Assembly: GCA_003248845.1 (NCBI GenBank)
Contig: QFPD01000016.1
Location: 1 to 13,369 of the forward strand
Direction: 5' to 3'
DNA: 13,369 bases
DNA from: Microbacterium sp.
GTDB lineage: Bacteria > Actinomycetota > Actinomycetes > Actinomycetales > Microbacteriaceae
Part shown: positions 1 through 6,286 of the stretch, piece after piece
Layout of the letters: every line of letters starts with the position of its first letter
How positions within the stretch are numbered: the first letter of the stretch is position 1
Translations under genes and position numbers: made by a program
The notes under the pieces: generated by a model
The model's database searches: none
The model's input: the letters and a program-made list of their open reading frames with translations, nothing else
Told to the model about the DNA's origin: nothing

Positions 1-461
1 ACATCAACCTGCTCGTCGAGGGCAGCGTGCTGTACCTGCCGGTGCAGGTGCCCGGTGCGCTGGCCTACGTGGGAGACCCGCACTTCGCCCAGGGCGACGG
101 CGAGGTGGCGCTCACGGCGCTCGAGGCCTCCCTCCGCGCGACCCTGCGGTTCGACGTCGTGCCGCGTGCGGAGGCGCTCGTCGCGTTCGGCGATATCACC
201 GGTCCGCTGGTCCGCACGAGCGAGTACCTCGTGCCGACGGGACTCGACCCCGATCTCGGCGAGGCGATGCGCAAGGCCGTCCGTGCCGCGCTCGATCTGT
301 TGCATGCCCGCTACGGCATGGACGAGCATCTGGCGTACGCGTACCTTTCCGCGGCGACCGATTTCGATATCTCACAGGTGGTCGACATCGTCTGCGGTGT
401 GCACGCCCGTATCCGCGAGTCCGACTTCGCAGCGGTCGCTCCTCCGGGGTCGGGCGCATGA
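1..461 (+). CDS. Acetamidase/formamidase family protein, C-terminal part (5' end outside window)
   Basis: The reading frame is open from base 3 and shows the last 152 residues. The N-terminal half lies upstream, since family members usually have about 300-400 residues. The stretch GDPHFAQGDGEV near residue 23 of the visible part, following an LYLPVQVPGA segment, is typical of the FmdA/AmdA family, which hydrolyses small amides such as formamide and acetamide to the acid plus ammonia in the cytoplasm. The GTG at base 27 is an internal valine and not a start. The stop overlaps the next start as ATGA, so this is an upstream gene of a translationally coupled operon with an amidase, pucG and an allantoate amidohydrolase. 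I infer a small amide or ureide substrate from the purine pathway, possibly oxamate. The family call is firm; the substrate is open. Confidence 0.85.
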   Translation, partial: INLLVEGSVLYLPVQVPGALAYVGDPHFAQGDGEVALTALEASLRATLRFDVVPRAEALVAFGDITGPLVRTSEYLVPTGLDPDLGEAMRKAVRAALDLLHARYGMDEHLAYAYLSAATDFDISQVVDIVCGVHARIRESDFAAVAPPGSGA

Positions 462-2083
462 GCGCGACGGCATCCGACATCCCCGCAGACCTGCGTGCCG
501 CCTTCGACGCGTACGAACGGGCGATCCTCGCCAACGACCTCGATGCGCTGGATGCCGCGTTCGCTCCCGGCTCGGACACGCTCCGCGGCGACGGGGCGGG
601 CCTGTTGGTCGGGCACGACGCGATCAGCGCCTTCCGGGGGACCCGCGGCGGTGTCTCGCCGCGGGTGATCGAGAGCATCGAGTACCGGTCGCTCGGCGAC
701 GACCTCGCTCTCCTCGTCTCCGTCTCCCGCTTCGTCGCGGGCGGCCGCGGCCTGCAGACGCAGCTCTGGCAGCGCATCGACGGACGGTGGCTGATCGTCG
801 CGGCGCACGTGACGCCCCGCACGCCCGCGTTCGACCGCTCCATCTGGCGGACGGTCGGCGATCCCCTCTATCAAGGTGCCTGGGAGGGCCCGCTCGCGGG
901 GCTGACGGTCGCCGTGAAGGATCTGTTCGCGATCAAGGGCTACCGCATCGGCGCGGGGAACCCCACCTACCTCGACTCCGCGCGCGCCGAGACGACGACC
1001 GCTCCCGCCGTCGCCGACCTGCTGCGGGCGGGCGCATCGCTGCGCGGCATCGCCCGCACCGACGAGTTCGCCTACTCGATCGCGGGAGACAACCCCCACT
1101 ACGGCACGCCACCCAACGGCGCGCGCGTCGGCGCGCTGCCGGGCGGTTCGTCGAGCGGACCGGCCACCGCGGTCGCGCTCGGTCAGGCCGACATCGGCCT
1201 CGCGACCGATACCGCCGGGTCGGTGCGGGTGCCGGCGTCGTACCAGGGCCTCTGGGGTCTGCGGACGACGCACGACCTCGTGCCGCGGCAGGGTCTCCTG
1301 CCGCTCGCGCAGAGCTTCGACACGGTCGGGTGGATCACCCGCGACGGCGACACCCTTCGACGCGTCGCGGAGTGGTGCCTCAGTTACGACGGATCACAGT
1401 CGACCGAGTCGGTGTACGGCGCGTCCGCCGTGGACCTGCCCTGGTCGTTCTTCGTCCCTGTCGAGGTGCGGGATGCCGCGGAGCCGTCCACGCGCGCAGC
1501 GTTCGACGCTCTGGTCGCGCGCCTCGCGGCATCCGGTGCCTCCGTCGCGCATGTGTCGATCGGCGCCCTCGACGACTACCACGAGCCCTTCCGCATCGTG
1601 CAGGGCGCCGAAGCCTGGCGCAACGACGGGGAGTGGGTGCGCGCGCATGCGGACGCGGTAGGGCCCGCCGTGGCGGCTCGGTTCCGCGCCGCAGCCGAGA
1701 TCACGCCCGAGCAGGAGCGGGGCGCCCGCGCCGCGCTCGTGCCGCTGCGCGCGCGCCTGACCGATCTCGTCCGCGATCGCGTGCTGATCCTACCGGTCGT
1801 CCCGGGGCCTGCGCCGCTGCGCGCCGCGGCGGGATCCGACGTCGACGCCGTGCGGCGGGCGACGCTGCGCATGACCACGCCCGCGGCGATCGCGGGGCTC
1901 CCCGCGATCGCCGCGCCCCTGCTGACGGCCGCCGACGCGGACGGCGTCGACGGCCCCGTCGGCGTCGGCCTGATCTCCCGGGCCGGAACCGACATCGCCC
2001 TGGTCCGTGCCGCGCTGCGCGTGCGCGACGCCGTCGCGGCGGCAGACCCCCACGCCACGCCCACCGAAACGGATGCCGCATGA
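458..2083 (+). CDS. Fusion protein: AtzH/HpxZ-like (DUF3225, NTF2 fold) domain + amidase-signature hydrolase
   Basis: The protein has 541 residues. Residues about 8-125 form a small NTF2-like domain of the AtzH/HpxZ type (LRAAFDAYERAILANDLDAL at its start, LWQRIDGRWLIVAAHVTPRT at its end). Residues about 140-530 are an amidase-signature enzyme with an intact Ser-cisSer-Lys triad: Lys154 in VAVKDLF, Ser231 in GGSSSG and Ser255 in DTAGSVRVP. Spacings resemble other family members (24 residues between the serines). AtzE (1-carboxybiuret hydrolase) and the Klebsiella uric-acid protein HpxY are relatives whose clusters carry a separate AtzH/HpxZ gene; here both are in one chain. No small AtzG/HpxX-like partner gene is visible. 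The start overlaps the upstream stop (ATGA), and the stop overlaps the pucG start in the same way. From the context I infer hydrolysis of a ureide, with oxalurate the best guess. It could also be a biuret-type or other amidase. Confidence 0.9.
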   Translation: MSATASDIPADLRAAFDAYERAILANDLDALDAAFAPGSDTLRGDGAGLLVGHDAISAFRGTRGGVSPRVIESIEYRSLGDDLALLVSVSRFVAGGRGLQTQLWQRIDGRWLIVAAHVTPRTPAFDRSIWRTVGDPLYQGAWEGPLAGLTVAVKDLFAIKGYRIGAGNPTYLDSARAETTTAPAVADLLRAGASLRGIARTDEFAYSIAGDNPHYGTPPNGARVGALPGGSSSGPATAVALGQADIGLATDTAGSVRVPASYQGLWGLRTTHDLVPRQGLLPLAQSFDTVGWITRDGDTLRRVAEWCLSYDGSQSTESVYGASAVDLPWSFFVPVEVRDAAEPSTRAAFDALVARLAASGASVAHVSIGALDDYHEPFRIVQGAEAWRNDGEWVRAHADAVGPAVAARFRAAAEITPEQERGARAALVPLRARLTDLVRDRVLILPVVPGPAPLRAAAGSDVDAVRRATLRMTTPAAIAGLPAIAAPLLTAADADGVDGPVGVGLISRAGTDIALVRAALRVRDAVAAADPHATPTETDAA

Positions 2084-3309
2084 CGACGATCCCCGGCCCC
2101 ATCGACCCGCCCGCCCGCCTTCTCATGGGCCCGGGTCCCATCGGCGCATACCCGAGCGTCCTCCGTGCGATGTCGGCGGCCCTCGTCGGCCAGTACGACC
2201 CGTTCATGACGGGCGCGATGGCCGAGACGCAGGAGCTCTACCGCGCCGTGTGGAACACCTCGAACGAGGCGACGCTTCTCATCGACGGCACATCACGCGC
2301 GGGCATCGAAGCGGCGATCGTCTCTCTCGTGCGGCCCGGTGACCGTGTACTCGTCCCGATCTTCGGGCGTTTCGGCCACCTGCTCGCCGAGATCGCCGAG
2401 CGGGCGATGGCCGAGGTCCACACGATCGAGACCGACTGGGGGCAGGTGTTCCCGGCATCGGTCATCGAAGAAGCGGTCGTACGCGTACAGCCGACCCTCC
2501 TCGCGCTCGTCCAGGGCGACACGTCGACGACGATGCTGCAACCGCTCGACGAGATCGGCGAGATCTGCCGGCGGCACGGCGTGCTGTTCTACTCCGATGC
2601 GACGGCGTCGCTCGGCGGCAACCCGTTCGAGGCCGACGCGTGGGGACTGGATGCCGCGACCGCAGGCCTGCAGAAGTGTCTCGGCGGCCCGAGCGGCTCT
2701 GCGCCGATCACGCTGTCGCCGCGCGCCGTCGACGTCATCGGTGCGCGCAAGAAAATCGAAGCCGGCATCCGTGAGGCGGGGGACGTGTCGTCGGCCGACT
2801 TCGTCCGATCGAACTATTTCGACCTCGGGATGATCCTGGACTACTGGGGACCGCGGCGCCTGAACCACCACACCGAGGCGACCTCGATGCTGTACGCCGC
2901 GCGCGAGTGCGCGCGCCTTCTTCTGCACGAGGGGCGGGCCGCTGTCATCGACCGGCACGAGCTCGCCGGACGGGCGATGCTCGAGGGCGTGCGCGGGCTC
3001 GGGCTCACCGTCTTCGGCGACGTCGCCCACAAGATGTCCAACGTCGTCGCGGTCGAGATCCCGGAGGGCGTCCCGGGCGATGTCGCCCGAGGAGCGCTGC
3101 TCGAGGACTTCGGGATCGAGATCGGCACGTCCTTCGGGCCGCTCCACGGCCGCGTCTGGCGCATCGGCACGATGGGGTACAACGCGCGGAAGGATGCCGT
3201 GCTGACGACCCTCGCCGCGCTCGAGGTCGTGCTGCGCCGGTTCGGCGTCGCGGTACCGTCGTCCGGCGGCGTCGAGGCCGCCGCCGGCGTCTACGCGGGG
3301 ACCGCATGA
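2080..3309 (+). CDS. pucG: (S)-ureidoglycine-glyoxylate aminotransferase, PucG type (PLP, class V)
   Basis: The 409-residue protein is a fold-type I class V aminotransferase, resembling Bacillus subtilis PucG along its length: RLLMGPGP (13-20), GQYDP (37-41), DGTSRAGIEA, GRFGHLLAEIAERA, SDATASLGG, LQKCLGGPSG, RLNHHTEATSMLYA. Lys199 is the expected Schiff-base lysine, Asp173 contacts the PLP ring nitrogen, and Arg361 (WRIGTMGYNA) should bind the substrate carboxylate. Gln38 and Asn262 probably match the Gln and Asn that mark ureidoglycine enzymes as against alanine-glyoxylate transaminases; that alignment is from memory. The reaction is (S)-ureidoglycine + glyoxylate giving oxalurate + glycine. 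The ATG overlaps the amidase stop (ATGA), and its own stop overlaps the next ATG. A longer same-frame opening reaching back to base 55 is only a shadow through the amidase gene. Confidence 0.92.
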   Translation: MTTIPGPIDPPARLLMGPGPIGAYPSVLRAMSAALVGQYDPFMTGAMAETQELYRAVWNTSNEATLLIDGTSRAGIEAAIVSLVRPGDRVLVPIFGRFGHLLAEIAERAMAEVHTIETDWGQVFPASVIEEAVVRVQPTLLALVQGDTSTTMLQPLDEIGEICRRHGVLFYSDATASLGGNPFEADAWGLDAATAGLQKCLGGPSGSAPITLSPRAVDVIGARKKIEAGIREAGDVSSADFVRSNYFDLGMILDYWGPRRLNHHTEATSMLYAARECARLLLHEGRAAVIDRHELAGRAMLEGVRGLGLTVFGDVAHKMSNVVAVEIPEGVPGDVARGALLEDFGIEIGTSFGPLHGRVWRIGTMGYNARKDAVLTTLAALEVVLRRFGVAVPSSGGVEAAAGVYAGTA

Positions 3310-4637
3310 ACGTCCTCGACGTCTCACGCGATCAGATCGCCACCGCGGCGCGGCGCGTCATGGCGCGGTGCGACGAGCTCGCCCGGGTCACCGCGGCGCC
3401 CGACGGGATCACGCGGGTCTATCTGTCGCCCGAACACGCCCGCGTCAACCGCCTCGTCGCCGAGTGGATGCGCGAGCTCGGTATGCGGACCTGGCAGGAT
3501 GCCGCGGGCAATCAGTTCGGCCGGATGGAACCGACGTCCCTCTCCGGCACGCACGGCGGGTCGGACCTTCCCGCGCTCCTCCTGGGCTCTCATCTCGACA
3601 CCGTGCTCGACGCGGGCCGCTACGACGGCATCGTCGGCGTGCTGATGGCGCTCGAGATCGTGCGGCTGCTGCGCGTCCCGACGGACGACGGCGCGGCATC
3701 CGACGGCACGGTGTGGAGGGTGCCGCTCCCGTTCGCGATCGAAGTCGTCGCGTTCTCCGACGAAGAGGGCACGCGCTTCGGCAAGGCGCTCCTGGGGTCG
3801 TCGGCCGTCTCAGGCGGGTGGGACGAGGCCTGGTGGCAGCTGACCGACGCCGACGGCGTGACGCTGCACCGCGCGTTTGTGGAGTTCGGCCTCGACCCGG
3901 GGCGCATCGGCGAGGCGGCCAAGCACCCGGACGAGCTCGTGGCCTACCTCGAGGCGCACATCGAGCAGGGGCCGGAGCTCGACCGCGCAGGTCTCCCGCT
4001 CGCCGTGGTGTCGTCGATCGCGTCGGCTCGCCGGTTCCAGCTCGTCGTCGAGGGTGAAGCCCGCCACGCCGGGGGCACTCCGTACGACCTGCGCCGCGAC
4101 GCGCTGCTCGGGGCGAGCGAAGCGGCGCTGGCGGTCGAGCGGATCTGCGCGGCCGAGCACCACATCGTGGGCACGGTCGGGCGGTTCGAGGCGTTCCCGG
4201 GGGCGGTCAACGTCATTCCCGGCGAAGTGCAGTTCTCGCTCGATCTGCGCGGCGAGTTCGACGGCGAGCGCGACCGAGTGTGGGGCGTCCTCACCCGCGA
4301 ACTCGACGCGATCATGGGACGGCGCGGCCTGCGCTGGCACGGCCGCGAGATGCACAGTGCGCCCGCGCTGTTCTGCGAGCCCCTCCTGCGCGACGTCGTC
4401 GCCGCCGGTATCGCGCGCGCGCAGCCGGACGGCGGGGAGGCGCCGATCGTGTTCAGTCGCGCCGGTCACGACGGCATGGCACTCGGTGCGATCACCGGCG
4501 TCGGCATGCTCTTCCTGCGCAACCCCGACGGCATCAGTCATCACCCCGACGAGGCGGTGTCGGCGGGCGACGTGGCCCACGGCATCCGTGCCCTGTTCGA
4601 AGCGGTCACGCTCCTCGGCCACGAGCCTCGCGGCTGA
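3306..4637 (+). CDS. allC: Allantoate amidohydrolase-type M20 zinc hydrolase (AllC/N-carbamoylase family)
   Basis: The 443-residue protein is an M20-family di-metal amidohydrolase of the AllC/HyuC branch. Metal and catalytic residues are all present: His96 (LGSHLDT), Asp107 (RYDGIVG), the Glu153-Glu154 pair (SDEEGTRFG, expected base plus metal ligand), His218 (AHIEQGP) and His412 (ISHHPDE). The dimerisation or lid motif is HAGGTPYDLRRDAL (the usual form is GTTPM..R.DA). Family members hydrolyse allantoate, ureidoglycolate or N-carbamoyl amino acids. Direct coupling to pucG (ATGA overlap) argues for allantoate giving (S)-ureidoglycine, CO2 and ammonia, since ureidoglycine is PucG's unstable substrate. 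A GGGGA ribosome site lies 4 bases before the ATG. An N-carbamoyl-amino-acid hydrolase is the main alternative. It is the last gene of this plus-strand run. Confidence 0.85.
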   Translation: MNVLDVSRDQIATAARRVMARCDELARVTAAPDGITRVYLSPEHARVNRLVAEWMRELGMRTWQDAAGNQFGRMEPTSLSGTHGGSDLPALLLGSHLDTVLDAGRYDGIVGVLMALEIVRLLRVPTDDGAASDGTVWRVPLPFAIEVVAFSDEEGTRFGKALLGSSAVSGGWDEAWWQLTDADGVTLHRAFVEFGLDPGRIGEAAKHPDELVAYLEAHIEQGPELDRAGLPLAVVSSIASARRFQLVVEGEARHAGGTPYDLRRDALLGASEAALAVERICAAEHHIVGTVGRFEAFPGAVNVIPGEVQFSLDLRGEFDGERDRVWGVLTRELDAIMGRRGLRWHGREMHSAPALFCEPLLRDVVAAGIARAQPDGGEAPIVFSRAGHDGMALGAITGVGMLFLRNPDGISHHPDEAVSAGDVAHGIRALFEAVTLLGHEPRG

Positions 4638-4672
4638 GCGCACCTTTTCGGGAATGAACGTGCGTGCTCGCT

Positions 4673-4704
4673 CTTGACCCTGACACGGTGTCAAGCTGTC
4701 GAGT
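4673..4704 (+). promoter_or_regulatory. MerR-type promoter and operator of the regulator gene
   Basis: The motif contains a perfect 13-base palindrome TGACAC-G-GTGTCA (4681-4693) nested inside outer arms CTTGAC (4673-4678) and GTCAAG (4690-4695). A -35 box TTGACC (4674-4679) starts it, and a weak -10 TCGAGT (4699-4704) follows after a 19-base spacer. The over-long spacer with a dyad between -35 and -10 is the hallmark of MerR-controlled promoters. The predicted mRNA start lies 0-3 bases before the ATG at 4714, so the message would be leaderless or nearly so, and no good ribosome site is visible. Autoregulation is inferred. Confidence 0.75.
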
Positions 4705-4713
4705 GGGATCACC

Positions 4714-5520
4714 ATGTTGAGTATCGGAGAGTTCGCCCGTCTCGTCGGCGTCTCGCAGCGCATGCTGCGGCACTACGACGGGCTCGGCCTGCTCGTGCCC
4801 GAGCGCGTCGACGAGTACAGCGGCTATCGCTTCTACTCGGCGGCGCAGCTCGATCGCGCGAATCGGCTCGTGGCGCTGAAGGAGCTCGGATTCCGCCTCG
4901 AAGAGGTCGGCGAAATGCTCGACGAGGATGCCTCCTCGCCGCGCATCGCCGGGATGCTTCGGGCGCGGCGCACCGAGCTGCGCGCGCAGATCGACACCGA
5001 TGTGCGGCGCATGCGGCACGTCGAGGCGCGCCTCCGAACGATCGAGAGGAAAGATCCCATGCCCACCACCACCGAATTCACGGTCACCGACCTGCCCCGC
5101 CTCGCGCTCGCGCAGCTGTCGGCGCGCGTCGGCGACATGTCCGAGATCGAGCAGGAGATCGGCCCCATGTTCGACCGTGTCGTCGGCACGCTCCTCCAGG
5201 CGGGCGTCGCCTTGCGCTCTCCGGGCGTCGCGCACTACACGGTCGACGGCGACGGCCTGATCGCCGCCGCGGCCGAGCAGGTCGAGCCGTCAGAGGTTCC
5301 GGAAGGACTCGACGCGGCGGTGCTGGATGCCGTGCCACGGGCGCTCACGCTCCGCCTGGAGGCCGACGACCTCGCCGGCATCCAGGCGGCATGGCAGAGC
5401 CTCGTCTCGGAGGTGGAGCGCCGTGGCCTGCGGCCCGTCGGCACCTGCCGCGAGGTGTACCACGAGACCCCGCAGGACGGCGGGCGCTGGATCGTCGACC
5501 TGCAGCAGCCGATCGCCTGA
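4714..5520 (+). CDS. MerR-family regulator with C-terminal GyrI-like effector-binding domain
   Basis: The 268-residue protein starts with a MerR winged helix (IGEFARLVGVSQRMLRHYDG, then SGYRFYS) over residues 3-70, followed by a charged dimerisation helix (about 75-112). A GyrI-like/BmrR-type ligand domain fills residues 116-268 (FTVTDLPRLALAQLSARVGD at its start, CREVYHE and GGRWIVDLQQP near its end). Such proteins sense amphipathic or drug-like ligands and untwist a long-spacer promoter; a promoter of that type sits just upstream, so it probably controls itself. An in-frame ATG (5059, Met116) with a good ribosome site lies exactly at the domain boundary. It sits between the ureide operon and a convergent LOG gene; a role in purine control is possible but not shown. 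The ligand is unknown. Confidence 0.9.
   Translation: MLSIGEFARLVGVSQRMLRHYDGLGLLVPERVDEYSGYRFYSAAQLDRANRLVALKELGFRLEEVGEMLDEDASSPRIAGMLRARRTELRAQIDTDVRRMRHVEARLRTIERKDPMPTTTEFTVTDLPRLALAQLSARVGDMSEIEQEIGPMFDRVVGTLLQAGVALRSPGVAHYTVDGDGLIAAAAEQVEPSEVPEGLDAAVLDAVPRALTLRLEADDLAGIQAAWQSLVSEVERRGLRPVGTCREVYHETPQDGGRWIVDLQQPIA
5044..5061 (+). promoter_or_regulatory. Internal ribosome-binding site and start inside the MerR gene
   Basis: GAGAGGAAAG (5044-5053) precedes an in-frame ATG (5059-5061, codon 116) by 5 bases. This is a better Shine-Dalgarno sequence than the gene's own start has. Translation from here would give the GyrI-like domain alone (153 residues), comparable to the TipAS product of TipAL. 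Inference from spacing and domain boundary only. Confidence 0.5.
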
Positions 5521-5559
5521 CCGGCGCGCCGGTGTCGATCCACGGCCTCCGTGGTCGAC
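5521..5559. repeat. Two inverted repeats just after the MerR gene
   Basis: CCGGCGCGCCGG (5521-5532) is a perfect 12-base palindrome directly after the MerR stop codon. It is followed by a hairpin with arms 5534-5545 and 5549-5559 (11 pairs, one bulged T, CCT loop). Together with the next hairpin they fill the gap between two convergent genes. They probably contribute to transcription termination, though no U-tract is present. Confidence 0.55.
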
Positions 5560-5568
5560 GACGCCGGG

Positions 5569-5622
5569 CGCTCGCTCTTGCCCGTGCGGCCCGGGGTCAG
5601 GGCCGCACGGGCAGGGCGAGCG
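5569..5622. terminator. Bidirectional hairpin terminator between MerR and LOG genes
   Basis: A perfect 12-pair stem (CCCGTGCGGCCC at 5581-5592 with its complement at 5600-5611) encloses a 7-base loop. It is extended by outer arms CGCTCGC (5569-5575) and GCGAGCG (5616-5622) across a short imperfect stretch. The LOG stop codon lies inside the loop, so the right arm encodes the end of LOG. There is no T-run; U-less hairpin terminators are common in GC-rich actinobacteria. It should stop readthrough in both directions. Confidence 0.7.
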
Positions 5623-6214
5623 CGCCGGTCATCTCGGCGCCGGGCGATGCCTCCGCGCGCGCCGGTGGTACGTAGTCGCGGAGCCGCGCGAGCGCTTCGG
5701 TCGCCTCGGTCGCGACGACGAGCATGTCGGTGTAGCGCGGGTGCGTGAAGCCCCGATCGCGCATGTTCGCCACGAACGCGAGCAGCGGATCGAAGTAGCC
5801 GGCGACGTTGAGGATGCCGACCGGCTTCTCGTGGATGCCCAGCTGCGCCCACGTCCACTGCTCAGTCAGCTCCTCGAGGGTCCCGGGCCCGCCGGGGAGG
5901 GCGAGGAACGCGTCGGCCCGGTCGGCCATGATCATCTTACGCTCGTGCATCGTGTCGACGAGGATCAGCTCGGTGAGGTTGTCGTTGACCTCCTCCCGCG
6001 CCTGCAAGGCCCGCGGAATGACCCCGGTGACCTCCGCGCCGGCGGCGATGGCGGCATCAGCCACGGCGCCCATGAGCCCGACGTGCCCGCCGCCGTAGGC
6101 GAGGGCCATGCCCGAGGCGCCGATCGCCGTGCCGACCGCGCGGGCTGCTTCGACGTAGACCGGGTCGAACCCCGGGGAGGATCCGCAGAAGACCGTGACT
6201 GTGAACCGTGACAT
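5597..6214 (-). CDS. LOG-family protein (TIGR00730; cytokinin/nucleotide phosphoribohydrolase type)
   Basis: The 205-residue protein has the Rossmann-like LOG fold: CGSSPG (10-15), YGGGHVGLMG (40-49), HERK (90-93, the conserved Arg-Lys) and the signature PGGPGTLEE (107-115). These enzymes split nucleoside 5'-monophosphates (classically cytokinin riboside monophosphate, in many bacteria AMP) into free base and ribose 5-phosphate. The older label 'lysine decarboxylase' for this family is misleading. The last 20 or so residues are a low-complexity Ala/Pro tail that ends in the terminator stem. A TAACGT -10 box ends 6 bases before the ATG, so the mRNA is predicted to be leaderless, which supports this start. 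It diverges from the amidohydrolase gene and shares its operator. Releasing a purine base would suit the neighbourhood, but the substrate is unproven. Confidence 0.92.
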   Translation of the reverse strand: MSRFTVTVFCGSSPGFDPVYVEAARAVGTAIGASGMALAYGGGHVGLMGAVADAAIAAGAEVTGVIPRALQAREEVNDNLTELILVDTMHERKMIMADRADAFLALPGGPGTLEELTEQWTWAQLGIHEKPVGILNVAGYFDPLLAFVANMRDRGFTHPRYTDMLVVATEATEALARLRDYVPPARAEASPGAEMTGALALPVRP

Positions 6215-6220
6215 GCCCCG

Positions 6221-6226
6221 ACGTTA
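6221..6226 (-). promoter_or_regulatory. -10 box of the LOG gene (leaderless start)
   Basis: On the minus strand this reads TAACGT, a match to the actinobacterial TAnnnT -10. It is followed by 6 bases and then the ATG at 6214, so transcription should begin at or next to the start codon. No Shine-Dalgarno sequence at usable spacing is present. Confidence 0.6.
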
Positions 6227-6236
6227 GGCGTCGCGT

Positions 6237-6263
6237 GTTTCCGCACCGTGACAGCCCGGAAAC
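6237..6263. promoter_or_regulatory. Putative GlnR box, three half-sites, shared by divergent promoters
   Basis: The sequence is GTTTC-n6-GTGAC-n6-GAAAC. On the plus strand GTGAC (6248-6252), six bases, then GAAAC (6259-6263) fits the GlnR consensus gTnAc-n6-GaAAc. On the minus strand GTCAC-n6-GAAAC (6252-6237) fits it equally well, the two boxes sharing the middle half-site. Each box centre lies about 31 bases before its own predicted mRNA start. GlnR is the global nitrogen regulator of many actinobacteria; whether this genome encodes it is not visible here. Confidence 0.65.
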
Positions 6264-6273
6264 ATCCCGTGAT

Positions 6274-6279
6274 TAGCGT
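6274..6279 (+). promoter_or_regulatory. -10 box of the amidohydrolase gene (leaderless start)
   Basis: TAGCGT matches TAnnnT and ends 7 bases before the ATG at 6287, predicting a leaderless message. No convincing -35 box is visible; the region where it would be holds the GlnR-like box, which fits regulator-dependent transcription. Confidence 0.55.
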
Positions 6280-6286
6280 GGCGTGC

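Noticed and set aside
55..2079. Long open frame that runs into pucG and would give a 1084-residue protein
   Set aside because: The first two thirds is an Arg/Pro-rich shadow of the FmdA and amidase genes in another frame. The real protein begins at the ATG at 2080, where PucG similarity starts.
2907..3305. N-terminal extension of the allantoate amidohydrolase frame
   Set aside because: Arg/Ala-rich shadow of the pucG 3' end. The ATG at 3306 with its ATGA overlap and GGGGA ribosome site marks the real start.
2293..3327. Long minus-strand open frame opposite pucG
   Set aside because: Composition is Arg/Asp/Val-rich with no recognisable family; it is the usual antisense shadow in GC-rich DNA. 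The same holds for the other long antisense frames, such as 3810-4763 and 12230-13294.
4674..5675. 333-residue plus-strand frame overlapping the MerR gene
   Set aside because: Arg-rich out-of-frame shadow; the MerR/GyrI protein is clear in the other frame.
6248..6286. Upstream GTG start for the amidohydrolase
   Set aside because: This GTG is the centre of the GTTTC-n6-GTGAC-n6-GAAAC operator and lies upstream of the -10 box, so it would not be in the mRNA.
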